A stretch of DNA of 64,000 nucleotides from JAFMKE01 sp037624485 (GTDB lineage: Bacteria > Bacteroidota > Bacteroidia > Chitinophagales > UBA8649): assembly GCA_037624485.1 (NCBI GenBank), contig JASJJC010000014.1:1-64000 (forward strand), in the 5' to 3' direction. The position numbers and the translations under genes were made by a program. Shown one piece after another: positions 36,251-43,843 of this stretch. The notes beneath the pieces were generated by a model. It did not search any database, had not been told where the DNA came from, and was given only the letters and a program-made list of their open reading frames with translations. The stretch's first letter is position 1. Each line of letters begins with the position of its first letter.

Positions 36251-36775
36251 CTACTTCAATCTTGGCAAGTAGCGTTCTTCAAGAATATTTAAATGATGTC
36301 GATTGTGACCTACAGCCAACCAACCTAGCTCTCTTGGAGTGAACTGCATCCCGTTAGCATTTCCCTTTAAGTCAAGATTGTCTAAATTACTATTTAAAAA
36401 TAAGTGCACTGTTGCTGATCTAACCGCCGTGTACTCCTCAACAAAATTGGAAATAGTTTTATAGCCTAAACTTCCTTGGGCAAAAAAATCCTCATCAAAT
36501 CCCGGTACTTCACTGGTATCCCCACGAAGGAAGCGTAAAGCTCGATATGCATAGACCCTTTCAGCATCGCAGATATGTTGCAGCAAAATACCTATCGACC
36601 ATTTATTTTCTGCATAAGCGAATCGAAGATCCGCATCCTGAAGCTTTTCAAGCTCACAAAGCGTTAAACTTGAAATATTATATAATTCAGTAAGCAAATC
36701 ATCCCCACTAGCCAGACTGAGATATCTCGTATAATACTTATTCGAATCAATAATTTCAGGTATCCTTATTTTCAT
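36251..36775 (-). CDS. DinB family protein
   Basis: A 174-residue four-helix-bundle protein of the DinB/YfiT-like superfamily. The three metal-binding histidines expected for the fold are present: one in LLQHICDAE (near residue 65) and two in the C-terminal GHNRHHLNIL. Members are thiol-dependent metalloenzymes (often bacillithiol-linked in Firmicutes) or have unknown activity. It starts 2 bp after the stop of the outer-membrane barrel gene, so the two form one transcript. Confidence 0.87.
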   Translation of the reverse strand: MKIRIPEIIDSNKYYTRYLSLASGDDLLTELYNISSLTLCELEKLQDADLRFAYAENKWSIGILLQHICDAERVYAYRALRFLRGDTSEVPGFDEDFFAQGSLGYKTISNFVEEYTAVRSATVHLFLNSNLDNLDLKGNANGMQFTPRELGWLAVGHNRHHLNILEERYLPRLK

Positions 36776-36777
36776 AC

Positions 36778-37401
36778 TTATTTGGATTTGAACAAATAAA
36801 CGAAACGAAAAGCAAGAGTATTATGATACCAACCACCTCTTCTTGCACGAGAACTTGCAACAGCTAGATCCCATAAACTATTCAGAGAAAAGTTTGCCTT
36901 AAAATTTAAACCAAAATGATCCTTAATAAGAAAAGTCATTCCTAAGGTTGCGGCAAAGTCCCATTTCTTTGGATCATCGGGCAGCGTCAATCCACCAGAT
37001 TGATTGATATTGTAGCGAATCAAACGGCCAAAAGTAGCACCTGCATGAAAAATGGCAATATCAGCTTCATGATAATTGAATAGTACGGGTATTTCAACAT
37101 AATCAAAACTAAACTTTTTAAAATTTAATGGATTATTGTTCTTAAAATTTTCTTGGCTTCCCTTCATTGCATAACTTAACTCTATGCTATTTGAAAATTG
37201 AGGATTGTACATAATATATGCGCCAACGCCAGCATTTCCTCCTACTTTTCGATACCCCGCCATGACATCGCCAGCTATTTGAGTAACATTCATTCCTGCG
37301 GCCACGTACCCTACAAAAAGCTGCTTTCCAGCTGGGCTTACTCCTTGTGCACTAAGGAGTATTGGTAAAACAATCAAACACCAAACAATTACTTTTTTCA
37401 T
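36778..37401 (-). CDS. Outer-membrane beta-barrel protein (PorT-like)
   Basis: A 207-residue protein with a signal peptide (cleavage after LLSAQ, residue 19) and alternating beta segments, ending in FRFVYLFKSK. The pattern GAYIMYNPQFSNSIELSYAMKG, then FDYVEIPVLFNY, is typical of the outer-membrane beta-barrel family that includes PorT of P. gingivalis. Whether it is the T9SS PorT itself cannot be decided; many paralogues exist. It leads a two-gene unit with the DinB gene. A -7 box TACTTTTG lies at 37421-37428 on the minus strand. Confidence 0.75.
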   Translation of the reverse strand: MKKVIVWCLIVLPILLSAQGVSPAGKQLFVGYVAAGMNVTQIAGDVMAGYRKVGGNAGVGAYIMYNPQFSNSIELSYAMKGSQENFKNNNPLNFKKFSFDYVEIPVLFNYHEADIAIFHAGATFGRLIRYNINQSGGLTLPDDPKKWDFAATLGMTFLIKDHFGLNFKANFSLNSLWDLAVASSRARRGGWYHNTLAFRFVYLFKSK

Positions 37402-37420
37402 TTTCTTTATATTTACTATT

Positions 37421-37428
37421 CAAAAGTA
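37421..37428 (-). promoter_or_regulatory. -7 box for the barrel-DinB unit
   Basis: The minus strand reads TACTTTTG, a full TAnnTTTG match, about 20 bp before the ATG at 37401. No TTG at the ideal distance. Confidence 0.45.
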
Positions 37429-37502
37429 AGCTAAAAAAGATACTTTGGTTTCAAGAAATCTTACTTTTATTCTCATTAAGGAATATCCCTAAGTTCAAAT
37501 CA

Positions 37503-37775
37503 ATGAAACTCAATTCTACCACCTTAAAAAAAGCAGAAAATTTCTTGGAAGAATCCGGTTACATCGTGCGTTATGAAAAAGGTAATTTCAACTCAGGTTA
37601 TTGTGTCATAGAAGATCGTAAAGTTGTTATCATTAATAAATACTATCAAACGGAAGCCAAAGTCAGTGCCATTTTAGAGATAATTTCTAAGTTGAAGATT
37701 GATTTAAGTGCCTTGAGCGATAAGTCACTGGAGTTTTATGGTAAAATTTCTCAGCTTAAGTTTGAAGATTTGTAA
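37503..37775 (+). CDS. Small conserved-looking cytosolic protein
   Basis: A 90-residue protein of unrecognised family. The ATG at 37503 is preferred; the open frame reaches back to 37362, but that part runs through the divergent promoter region and reads as AT-rich noise. The sequence is mixed alpha/beta (KKAENFLEESGYIVRYEKG, then YCVIEDRKVVIINKYY and a helical C-terminal half). No signal peptide, metal motif or DNA-binding motif is seen. It is 10 bp upstream of the ABM-domain gene and probably co-transcribed with it and aroB. Confidence 0.7.
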   Translation: MKLNSTTLKKAENFLEESGYIVRYEKGNFNSGYCVIEDRKVVIINKYYQTEAKVSAILEIISKLKIDLSALSDKSLEFYGKISQLKFEDL

Positions 37776-37785
37776 AGCGTATGAA

Positions 37786-38073
37786 ATGATAGTGAGAATT
37801 GTAAAATTGACATTTAAGCAAGAAGAAATATCAAATTTTTTGGATATTTTTGAACAACAAAAAAAATTCATTGCAGGATTTGAAGGATGCTCACACCTCA
37901 GTTTATTAAGAGATAAAACTCATACTAATATTTTTTTCACCTATAGTCATTGGAAAGATGAAAATGCATTGGAATTGTATAGAGAATCTGATTTTTTTCA
38001 AAAAATATGGTCAAAGGTAAAACTGAAATTCGCAGATAATCCTCAAGCTTGGTCACTAGAAAAATATGAATAA
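37786..38073 (+). CDS. Antibiotic biosynthesis monooxygenase (ABM) domain protein
   Basis: A 95-residue ferredoxin-like dimeric alpha+beta barrel protein. It starts MIVRIVKLTF and has the family pattern of a strand, a helix ending in GFEGCSHLSLLRD, then FFTYSHWKDENALELYRES, as in YgiN-like quinol monooxygenases and haem-degrading relatives. The start at 37786 is used; the frame opens earlier (37738) but that overlaps the previous gene. Its last 8 bases overlap the start of aroB. The substrate is unknown. Confidence 0.82.
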   Translation: MIVRIVKLTFKQEEISNFLDIFEQQKKFIAGFEGCSHLSLLRDKTHTNIFFTYSHWKDENALELYRESDFFQKIWSKVKLKFADNPQAWSLEKYE

Positions 38074-39073
38074 TTCGACGCTACATTATGGTAATATTAA
38101 TGAAAGCTTAATAGATTTTCTTCAGCAAGAAAATTATTCTAAGCTTTTTATACTAGTCGATGAAAATACTTTGTCCGATTGTTACCCCATACTTAATCTT
38201 GATCAAGCACAAATCATACAGATAGAAAGCGGTGAGAAAAACAAAAATATTCAAAGTTGTCAATCGATATGGGCTGACTTGTTAAAGTATAAAGCTGATA
38301 GACAAGCCTTACTTATAAATTTAGGTGGTGGAGTAATAGGCGATATGGGCGGATTTTGTGCTTCTACTTTCAAACGAGGAATCCAATTTATCAATATTCC
38401 AACTACCTTGCTCGCTATGGTTGATGCCAGCATTGGCGGTAAAACGGGCATTGATTTTATGAATCAAAAAAATATGATTGGAAGTTTCACATCTCCACTT
38501 GCTGTTTTTGTTGACCCTATATTTCTACAAACGCTATCACCAAGACTGTTACTTAGCGGAAGAGCTGAGATGCTAAAACACGGACTTATTGCAAATGAGG
38601 CGCATTTCAAGTCTTGTTTGGAAGTATTAAAGCCTGATCTAGCATTAATAAAAGAATCGATAAGCATAAAAAATAAAATCGTCAACCAAGACCCTTACGA
38701 AAAGGGCATAAGGAAATCTTTAAACTTCGGTCATACAATGGGTCATGCTATAGAAAGTCTTGCACTAATTGAAGGAGAGGATCTACTGCATGGTGAGGCA
38801 GTTGCTCTTGGAATGATTTTGGAGTTGAAGTTATCCGTGCTTTATGCTGGATTAGATGGTCAGCTTGCAATAAAAATCATACGAGATGTATCCAAAATAT
38901 ATGGACAAGTCAAGCTTACCCCAAGTTATCTAGTTAGCTTAATTGATATTTGTGAAAATGACAAAAAAAATAACTCGAAAGGAATCAATTTCTCTCTACT
39001 TAGTCAGTTGGGGCAAGCACAAAATAATGTAAACTTATCTCAAGATGAAATTTTGCAAATTACTATGAATTAA
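38066..39073 (+). CDS. aroB: 3-dehydroquinate synthase
   Basis: A 335-residue enzyme that converts DAHP to 3-dehydroquinate, the second step of the shikimate pathway. The NAD-binding segment NLGGGVIGDMGGF and the PTTLLAMVDASIGGKTG signature are intact. Zn2+ ligands are expected in AEMLKHGL (Glu), NFGHTMGHAIES (His) and LLHGEAVALGM (His), all present. It is somewhat shorter than the 350-360 residues of many AroB proteins. It overlaps the ABM gene by 8 bases and is convergent with trmL over only 4 bp. aroA follows shortly after trmL. Confidence 0.94.
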   Translation: MNNSTLHYGNINESLIDFLQQENYSKLFILVDENTLSDCYPILNLDQAQIIQIESGEKNKNIQSCQSIWADLLKYKADRQALLINLGGGVIGDMGGFCASTFKRGIQFINIPTTLLAMVDASIGGKTGIDFMNQKNMIGSFTSPLAVFVDPIFLQTLSPRLLLSGRAEMLKHGLIANEAHFKSCLEVLKPDLALIKESISIKNKIVNQDPYEKGIRKSLNFGHTMGHAIESLALIEGEDLLHGEAVALGMILELKLSVLYAGLDGQLAIKIIRDVSKIYGQVKLTPSYLVSLIDICENDKKNNSKGINFSLLSQLGQAQNNVNLSQDEILQITMN

Positions 39074-39077
39074 AGCC

Positions 39078-39536
39078 TCAATGGCTTCGTAATTGACGTA
39101 TACCCTCATAAGCCACAATGCCGACAGAATTTGCCAAATTCAAACTTCTAATCTCCTTGCTATGTAGGGGGATTTTGTAGGTATTTTCAAGATTTTTTTC
39201 AAGCACATCAGCTCCTAAACCTTTCGATTCTTTCCCAAATACCAAAAACATGTCTGCTTCAAATGGAATGTCCCAAAAGTCTTTTTTGCCATGACTAGAA
39301 AAATAAACCATTGGCTTTGTCTGATTTATCCTGAAAAAGGATTCCACATTTTCATATTCTTGAACCTCAATGTGTTTCCAATAATCTAGGCCAGCACGCT
39401 TTAATCGAGAGTCACTTAATTCGAAACCATAAGGTTTAACCAAATGCAACTTAGCGCCAACCGCCAAACATAAGCGCCCGATGTTCCCCGTATTATTTGG
39501 GATTTCGGGTTCAATCAGTACAATATTTAATGCCAT
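39078..39536 (-). CDS. trmL: tRNA (cytidine(34)-2'-O)-methyltransferase
   Basis: A 152-residue SPOUT-class methyltransferase (TrmL/YibK group) that methylates the wobble ribose of tRNA-Leu isoacceptors. Family motifs are seen: LIEPEIPNNTGNIGRLC at the N-terminus, VFGKESKGLG in the middle and SLNLANSVGIVAYE in the C-terminal knot that binds S-adenosylmethionine. Length is typical for this minimal SPOUT protein. It lies between aroB and aroA on the opposite strand. Confidence 0.93.
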   Translation of the reverse strand: MALNIVLIEPEIPNNTGNIGRLCLAVGAKLHLVKPYGFELSDSRLKRAGLDYWKHIEVQEYENVESFFRINQTKPMVYFSSHGKKDFWDIPFEADMFLVFGKESKGLGADVLEKNLENTYKIPLHSKEIRSLNLANSVGIVAYEGIRQLRSH

Positions 39537-39601
39537 ATTTTAATAATTGAAATAAAGCTAAACAAAGTTGTGTAATTATAGCCTTAAAAGAGCCACATGA
39601 T

Positions 39602-40849
39602 TTGTATATTCGTCTTATTCAATTTAAAAGTTTAGCATTGTTGTTACGATACGAAGAAATAATAAATTTAGCGCCTGAAATTAACTTGCCTGCTTCCAAA
39701 AGCATTAGCAATCGAGCCCTTATTATTCAAGCTTTGAGCGAAGTACATATACCCCTAAGTAATTTATCTAAAGCATTTGATACTGAAATACTTATTAACG
39801 TAATTAAAGAAAATAGTTTAAGTAAAAATATTGGAATAGCAGGAACCGCGGCAAGGTTTCTATGCGCCTACCTAGCCACTAAAAAAAGTGACTCTATTTT
39901 AGATGGTGATCAACGAATGCGAGAACGCCCCATGAATACGTTATTCTATGCTTTGAGCCAGCTTGGAGCAAAAATAGAGTTTGTGGACAAAGCTGGTTTC
40001 CTTCCCGTTAAAATCAATGGCGAACATACCCAAGGAGGAGAAATTAACATAGATTCTAGTGTAAGTAGTCAGTTCGTTTCCGCACTAATGCTTATTGCTC
40101 CAAGGCTCAATAAAGGCCTAAAAATAAAGCTAGATGGAGCTATTAGCTCCTCAAAATATATTGAGATGACCAAACATATTCTAGGCTATTTTAATATTGA
40201 TGTTTATGTAGATAAAAGCCACATTATCATCCCCCATCAAGAATTCACCGCTATTCCGCTCACTATTGAAAGTGACTGGTCATCTGCGTCTTATTTCTAT
40301 AGTGCATTAGCCTTGGTCGAACAAGGTGAGATAGTTTTGAAAAATTTGAAGTTCGATTCCTGGCAAGGCGACGAAATTGTTGCAGATATTTTTTACCGTT
40401 TAGGTATCAGTAGTACCATGCAGGGAGATGATGTGCGGCTAGAAAAAACAAATCATATGGTCGATTATCTGGTATATGATTTTATTGAATGCCCAGATTT
40501 AGCACAAACGGTGATCTGCACCTGTGTTGGGCTCGGCATAGAAGGTGAATTTAAAGGCTTACATACATTAGTTCACAAGGAAACTAATCGAATCAAAGCT
40601 TTGCAAAATGAGCTGAAAAAGTTAAAGTGGATTTTAGAGGAAAGCTCAACTGGTATTTTTCACCTTAAACGAGATCATACACCTAAAGAACTGAACTTGA
40701 ACATACATACCTACAACGACCATCGAATGGCGATGGCTTTTGCTCCTTTAGCTATTGTATATGATAAGTTATCCATTGATCATGCTGAAGTGGTCAAAAA
40801 ATCTTTTCCTTCATTTTGGGAAGAGTTCAGTAAATTAGGTCTCAGTTAA
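39602..40849 (+). CDS. aroA: 3-phosphoshikimate 1-carboxyvinyltransferase (EPSP synthase)
   Basis: Transfers enolpyruvyl from PEP to shikimate-3-phosphate. Family motifs are present: LPASKSISNRAL near the N-terminus, GIAGTAARFLCAYL, RMRERPMNTL, VSSQFVSALML, ESDWSSASYF, VHKETNRIKAL and TYNDHRMAMAFAPL. No ATG exists in frame before the first motif; an ATG at 39598 is out of frame and short. The first possible start is TTG at 39602 (415 residues). TTG codons at 39638 and 39641 are alternatives that would give about 402 residues, closer to the usual length. The exact start is therefore uncertain. Its stop overlaps the aat start (TAATG). Confidence 0.9.
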   Translation: MYIRLIQFKSLALLLRYEEIINLAPEINLPASKSISNRALIIQALSEVHIPLSNLSKAFDTEILINVIKENSLSKNIGIAGTAARFLCAYLATKKSDSILDGDQRMRERPMNTLFYALSQLGAKIEFVDKAGFLPVKINGEHTQGGEINIDSSVSSQFVSALMLIAPRLNKGLKIKLDGAISSSKYIEMTKHILGYFNIDVYVDKSHIIIPHQEFTAIPLTIESDWSSASYFYSALALVEQGEIVLKNLKFDSWQGDEIVADIFYRLGISSTMQGDDVRLEKTNHMVDYLVYDFIECPDLAQTVICTCVGLGIEGEFKGLHTLVHKETNRIKALQNELKKLKWILEESSTGIFHLKRDHTPKELNLNIHTYNDHRMAMAFAPLAIVYDKLSIDHAEVVKKSFPSFWEEFSKLGLS

Positions 40850-41547
40850 TGCCAATATATCGACTTACAGCTGAGTTAACATTCCCACATCCAAGTTTAG
40901 CAGAGGACGGAATTCTTGCCATTGGAGGAGATTTAAGTCCAGAAAGATTAATTCTCGCTTATACTAATGGAATATTCCCCTGGTACAGCGAAGGAGAGCC
41001 AATTATATGGCACGCTCCAAACCCAAGATTTGTTTTAAACCCGAAAAATCTTAAGATTTCTAAGAGCATGAAACAAGTCATACAAAAGAATATATTCGAG
41101 GTCAGCCTTAACCAAGACTTTGAGCAGGTTATTCGAAATTGTCAAGAAGTCTCAAGACTGGGTCAAAAGGATACTTGGATTACTGAAGAAATGCTAGAGG
41201 CATATCATCGATTACATGACTTGGGATTAGCCCATTCTGTTGAAGTATGGCAGGATCAAGAACTCGTAGGAGGACTCTATGGAATTAACCTAGGAACAGT
41301 GTTTTTTGGGGAGAGCATGTTTCACAAAAAGAGTAATGCATCCAAATTTGCATTCATTCACTTAATAGAGGCATTCCCCTTTTCAATGATTGATTGTCAA
41401 GTATATACAAAACACCTAGCAAGCTTGGGCGCGAGTAATTTAGCACTTTCGTCATTTATATCTTTACTAGATAAAGAAAGCCAGAAGAAAAACCTGTTAA
41501 GCAGAGAGAGTAACTTTGCTAAAAGAGATTATTCCAGTAAGGAATAA
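40849..41547 (+). CDS. aat: Leucyl/phenylalanyl-tRNA--protein transferase
   Basis: A 232-residue aminoacyl transferase that adds Leu or Phe to proteins with N-terminal Lys or Arg, marking them for ClpAP degradation (N-end rule). Typical segments are present: FPHPSLAEDGILAIGGDLSPERL, AYTNGIFPWYSEGEPIIWHAPNPRF, and VGGLYGINLGTVFFGESMFHKKSNASK. Length is normal. It overlaps aroA by one base, so translation is coupled. Confidence 0.95.
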   Translation: MPIYRLTAELTFPHPSLAEDGILAIGGDLSPERLILAYTNGIFPWYSEGEPIIWHAPNPRFVLNPKNLKISKSMKQVIQKNIFEVSLNQDFEQVIRNCQEVSRLGQKDTWITEEMLEAYHRLHDLGLAHSVEVWQDQELVGGLYGINLGTVFFGESMFHKKSNASKFAFIHLIEAFPFSMIDCQVYTKHLASLGASNLALSSFISLLDKESQKKNLLSRESNFAKRDYSSKE

Positions 41548-41689
41548 CAGCGTAAATTTATTACCGAGAAGATATACTCGCGCGCTACCAGCGGCAAAAG
41601 ATTTTAATGAAGCAGCTTAGTAGAATATAAAATTAAACGAGTCTTTATAAATAGTGTATAAAGTAATTACTCAATTTTAATTAATACGC

Positions 41690-41697
41690 TATCTTTG
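41690..41697 (+). promoter_or_regulatory. -7 box immediately before the M23 peptidase gene
   Basis: TATCTTTG matches TAnnTTTG and ends 4 bases before the ATG at 41702, which would make the mRNA leaderless. No convincing TTG -33 element at the usual spacing. Confidence 0.5.
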
Positions 41698-41701
41698 AAA
41701 T

Positions 41702-42949
41702 ATGACTAATCCTATCATCTATCTATGTATGCTGTTTGCCATACTATTTAGTTCTTTTACTTTCCCCTTTCAAAAAGGGACTTCACTTAAATTAAATAAC
41801 GCGGGAAAAAAAGGCTATAGCATGACGACGTATGGATACGTGCCTAATGATGCTATTTTGATTAAAGATAAGATAAGACCAAATGAATTCTTGTCTAATG
41901 TCTTCTCCAAGTATTCACTTGGCATGGATAAAGCCCACGAAGTAAGTAACTTTCCGATAGAAGTATTCAATGCTAGGATTTTTAAGACCGGCAATAAATA
42001 TGCTTTTGTTCTAAAACTTAAGGATGGAAAATTAGTTCCAAATCAGTTTATTTATGAAAAAAACATCATCGATTACGTTGTTTTCGATTTTGGTGATGAA
42101 CATATAAGTGGCGAAGTCAAAAGTAAACCCATCACACGAAAAAAAACCGTTTCTTCCGCTGTCATAAAAGGCTCATTATACCAAACCTTAATAGATATAG
42201 ACGCCAGCCCAATGCTGGCTATCGAACTAGCGGACATATACAGATGGACGATAGATTTTTACAGAATACAAGAAAGAGACTATTTTAAGGCCGTTTACTA
42301 TGAAGAATTTGTGGAAGGCAAGTCCATTGGAGAATTTGAGGTAGAAGCATGCAGCTTTCAACATTTAGGTATCGAACACAAAGCTTTCGCATACAGTCGT
42401 CCAGATAGTAAAGTTTCCGAATACTTTGATGAAGATGGATTTACGCTTCAAGAGTTTTTTTTAAGGTCTCCTGTGGCATACAGTAGAATAAGCAGCCCAT
42501 ACACGATGAATAGATATCACCCGGTAACTGGGAAAAAAAAGGCACATTTAGGTACCGATTATGCCGCACCAACAGGAACACCTATTTACAGCACTGCTAA
42601 TGGCGTTGTGACGCATGCGAAATATGCCAAGTATAATGGCAACTACGTTAAAATTAGACACAGCAGTACATATTCCACACAGTATTTGCACATGTCTAAG
42701 ATTGCAGGTGGTATAAAACCTGGAACTGCGGTGGAGCAAGGACAAGTGATAGGCTATGTGGGAAGTACAGGTCTTGCCACTGGACCACATGTTTGTTATC
42801 GATTTTGGAAAAATGGTAAACAAGTAGATCCGTATAAGGAGAATATTCCCAAGGCAGATCCTTTAGTAGAAGAAGAATTACCTGCATACTTTGAATTTAT
42901 TAAAAACTTAAATAAGAAATTAGATAATATAACCCTTCTAGCCTCATGA
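41702..42949 (+). CDS. M23 family peptidoglycan endopeptidase
   Basis: A 415-residue exported protein (hydrophobic N-terminus, residues 5-22). After a poorly conserved N-terminal region (about residues 30-255) comes a LytM/M23 domain with the zinc ligands His282 and Asp286 in HLGTDYA and His363 in GPHVCYRF, plus the TQYLHMS motif. It should cut peptide cross-links in peptidoglycan in the periplasm. The N-terminal region resembles the elongated domain that precedes M23 in many Gram-negative cell-wall hydrolases. It overlaps the next gene by four bases. Confidence 0.92.
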   Translation: MTNPIIYLCMLFAILFSSFTFPFQKGTSLKLNNAGKKGYSMTTYGYVPNDAILIKDKIRPNEFLSNVFSKYSLGMDKAHEVSNFPIEVFNARIFKTGNKYAFVLKLKDGKLVPNQFIYEKNIIDYVVFDFGDEHISGEVKSKPITRKKTVSSAVIKGSLYQTLIDIDASPMLAIELADIYRWTIDFYRIQERDYFKAVYYEEFVEGKSIGEFEVEACSFQHLGIEHKAFAYSRPDSKVSEYFDEDGFTLQEFFLRSPVAYSRISSPYTMNRYHPVTGKKKAHLGTDYAAPTGTPIYSTANGVVTHAKYAKYNGNYVKIRHSSTYSTQYLHMSKIAGGIKPGTAVEQGQVIGYVGSTGLATGPHVCYRFWKNGKQVDPYKENIPKADPLVEEELPAYFEFIKNLNKKLDNITLLAS

Positions 42950-43536
42950 AACATTTAGTCTTGATATTTTTAATTGCATTTACTTGGAATAATATTAGCG
43001 CTCAAGAGCTCAGCAAGAGCGAGAAAAAACAATTAAAAACGCAAATTAGGGATTTAAAAAAGAATCCTGCGAAACTAAAAAAACTTAACGATAAGCTCGA
43101 GATGTTGGACATTGCCATTGAGCAACAATCTGAGGAGATTTCAATTTTAAAAAATAATCTTCAATCTCGAGATATAACAATAATAGAGCTTAAGGATAGC
43201 CTAAATGCGGTAGCTTATAAACTTGAGACTACCAGAGAATCCCATGCTAATTTAAATAAAGGTGAACAAGCTCTTGGCGCCCAATCAGAATATCAATATA
43301 GGATTCAGATTGGTTTGTTTCAAAACTTAGATTTCACTCATCTGTTTGCTGATCAAAAGTACCTCATGCATGAAGATGTAGATGGTGCATACAGATATTC
43401 TATAGGTAATTTTACTTCTGAAATTGATGCGGAAGCATTTAAGATAGAAATACGTAAATTAGGAATAAAAGATGCTTTTGTCACCATATATAAGGATGGT
43501 AAACGAAAAACTGGAATTGAAACCTACGTCGATTAA
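42946..43536 (+). CDS. Exported coiled-coil protein with SPOR-like C-terminal domain
   Basis: A 196-residue protein. A signal peptide ends near ISAQ (residue 19). Residues about 22-100 form a heptad-rich, Lys/Glu/Leu-rich coiled coil (KKLNDKLEMLDIAIEQQSEE and onwards). The C-terminal about 75 residues (YRIQIGLFQNL, YRYSIGNFTSEIDAEAF, KDAFVTIYKDG) look like a SPOR domain, which binds glycan strands lacking stem peptides. The ATG overlaps the stop of the M23 gene, so the two products are probably made together and may cooperate in cell-wall cleavage. The SPOR assignment is by pattern only. Confidence 0.75.
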   Translation: MKHLVLIFLIAFTWNNISAQELSKSEKKQLKTQIRDLKKNPAKLKKLNDKLEMLDIAIEQQSEEISILKNNLQSRDITIIELKDSLNAVAYKLETTRESHANLNKGEQALGAQSEYQYRIQIGLFQNLDFTHLFADQKYLMHEDVDGAYRYSIGNFTSEIDAEAFKIEIRKLGIKDAFVTIYKDGKRKTGIETYVD

Positions 43537-43728
43537 ACACCCCATAATAAAAGCACCGCTTTAGCTCTACAGTAAGATATAACTATAGAACTTGATGAAA
43601 TACAGACTAAATCGGATGCTCCCGGTAAGGTTAAATATGCACATTGAAAACAATCCATTTAAAACTCAAAAGCGACAGTCATATCCAGTAAATCAATAAA
43701 GATTAAAAGACTTTAAGTAGAATTAACA
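43537..43728. other. Intergenic region before the hppA-proximal terminator
   Basis: Part of a 307-bp gap between the SPOR-like gene and hppA. I see no coding frame, repeat or strong structure here; the following terminator (43729-43764) and promoter box (43781-43788) are listed separately. Confidence 0.5.
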
Positions 43729-43764
43729 AAAAAAAAGCACCTACTAAAATCAGGTGCTTTTTTT
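43729..43764 (+). terminator. Rho-independent terminator upstream of hppA
   Basis: Arms AAAAAAGCACCT (43731-43742) and AGGTGCTTTTTT (43752-43763) with a 9-nt loop. The A- and T-runs on both sides make it potentially active on both strands. Confidence 0.85.
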
Positions 43765-43780
43765 ATTTGGCAATTAATTG

Positions 43781-43788
43781 TATTTTTG
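43781..43788 (+). promoter_or_regulatory. -7 box for hppA
   Basis: TATTTTTG matches TAnnTTTG. Transcription would start near 43793, giving a leader of about 50 bases before the ATG at 43844. Confidence 0.5.
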
Positions 43789-43843
43789 CACGCTGAATTT
43801 AAATACAGAGAATACTTAAATAAATAATTAAAACTTATAACAG

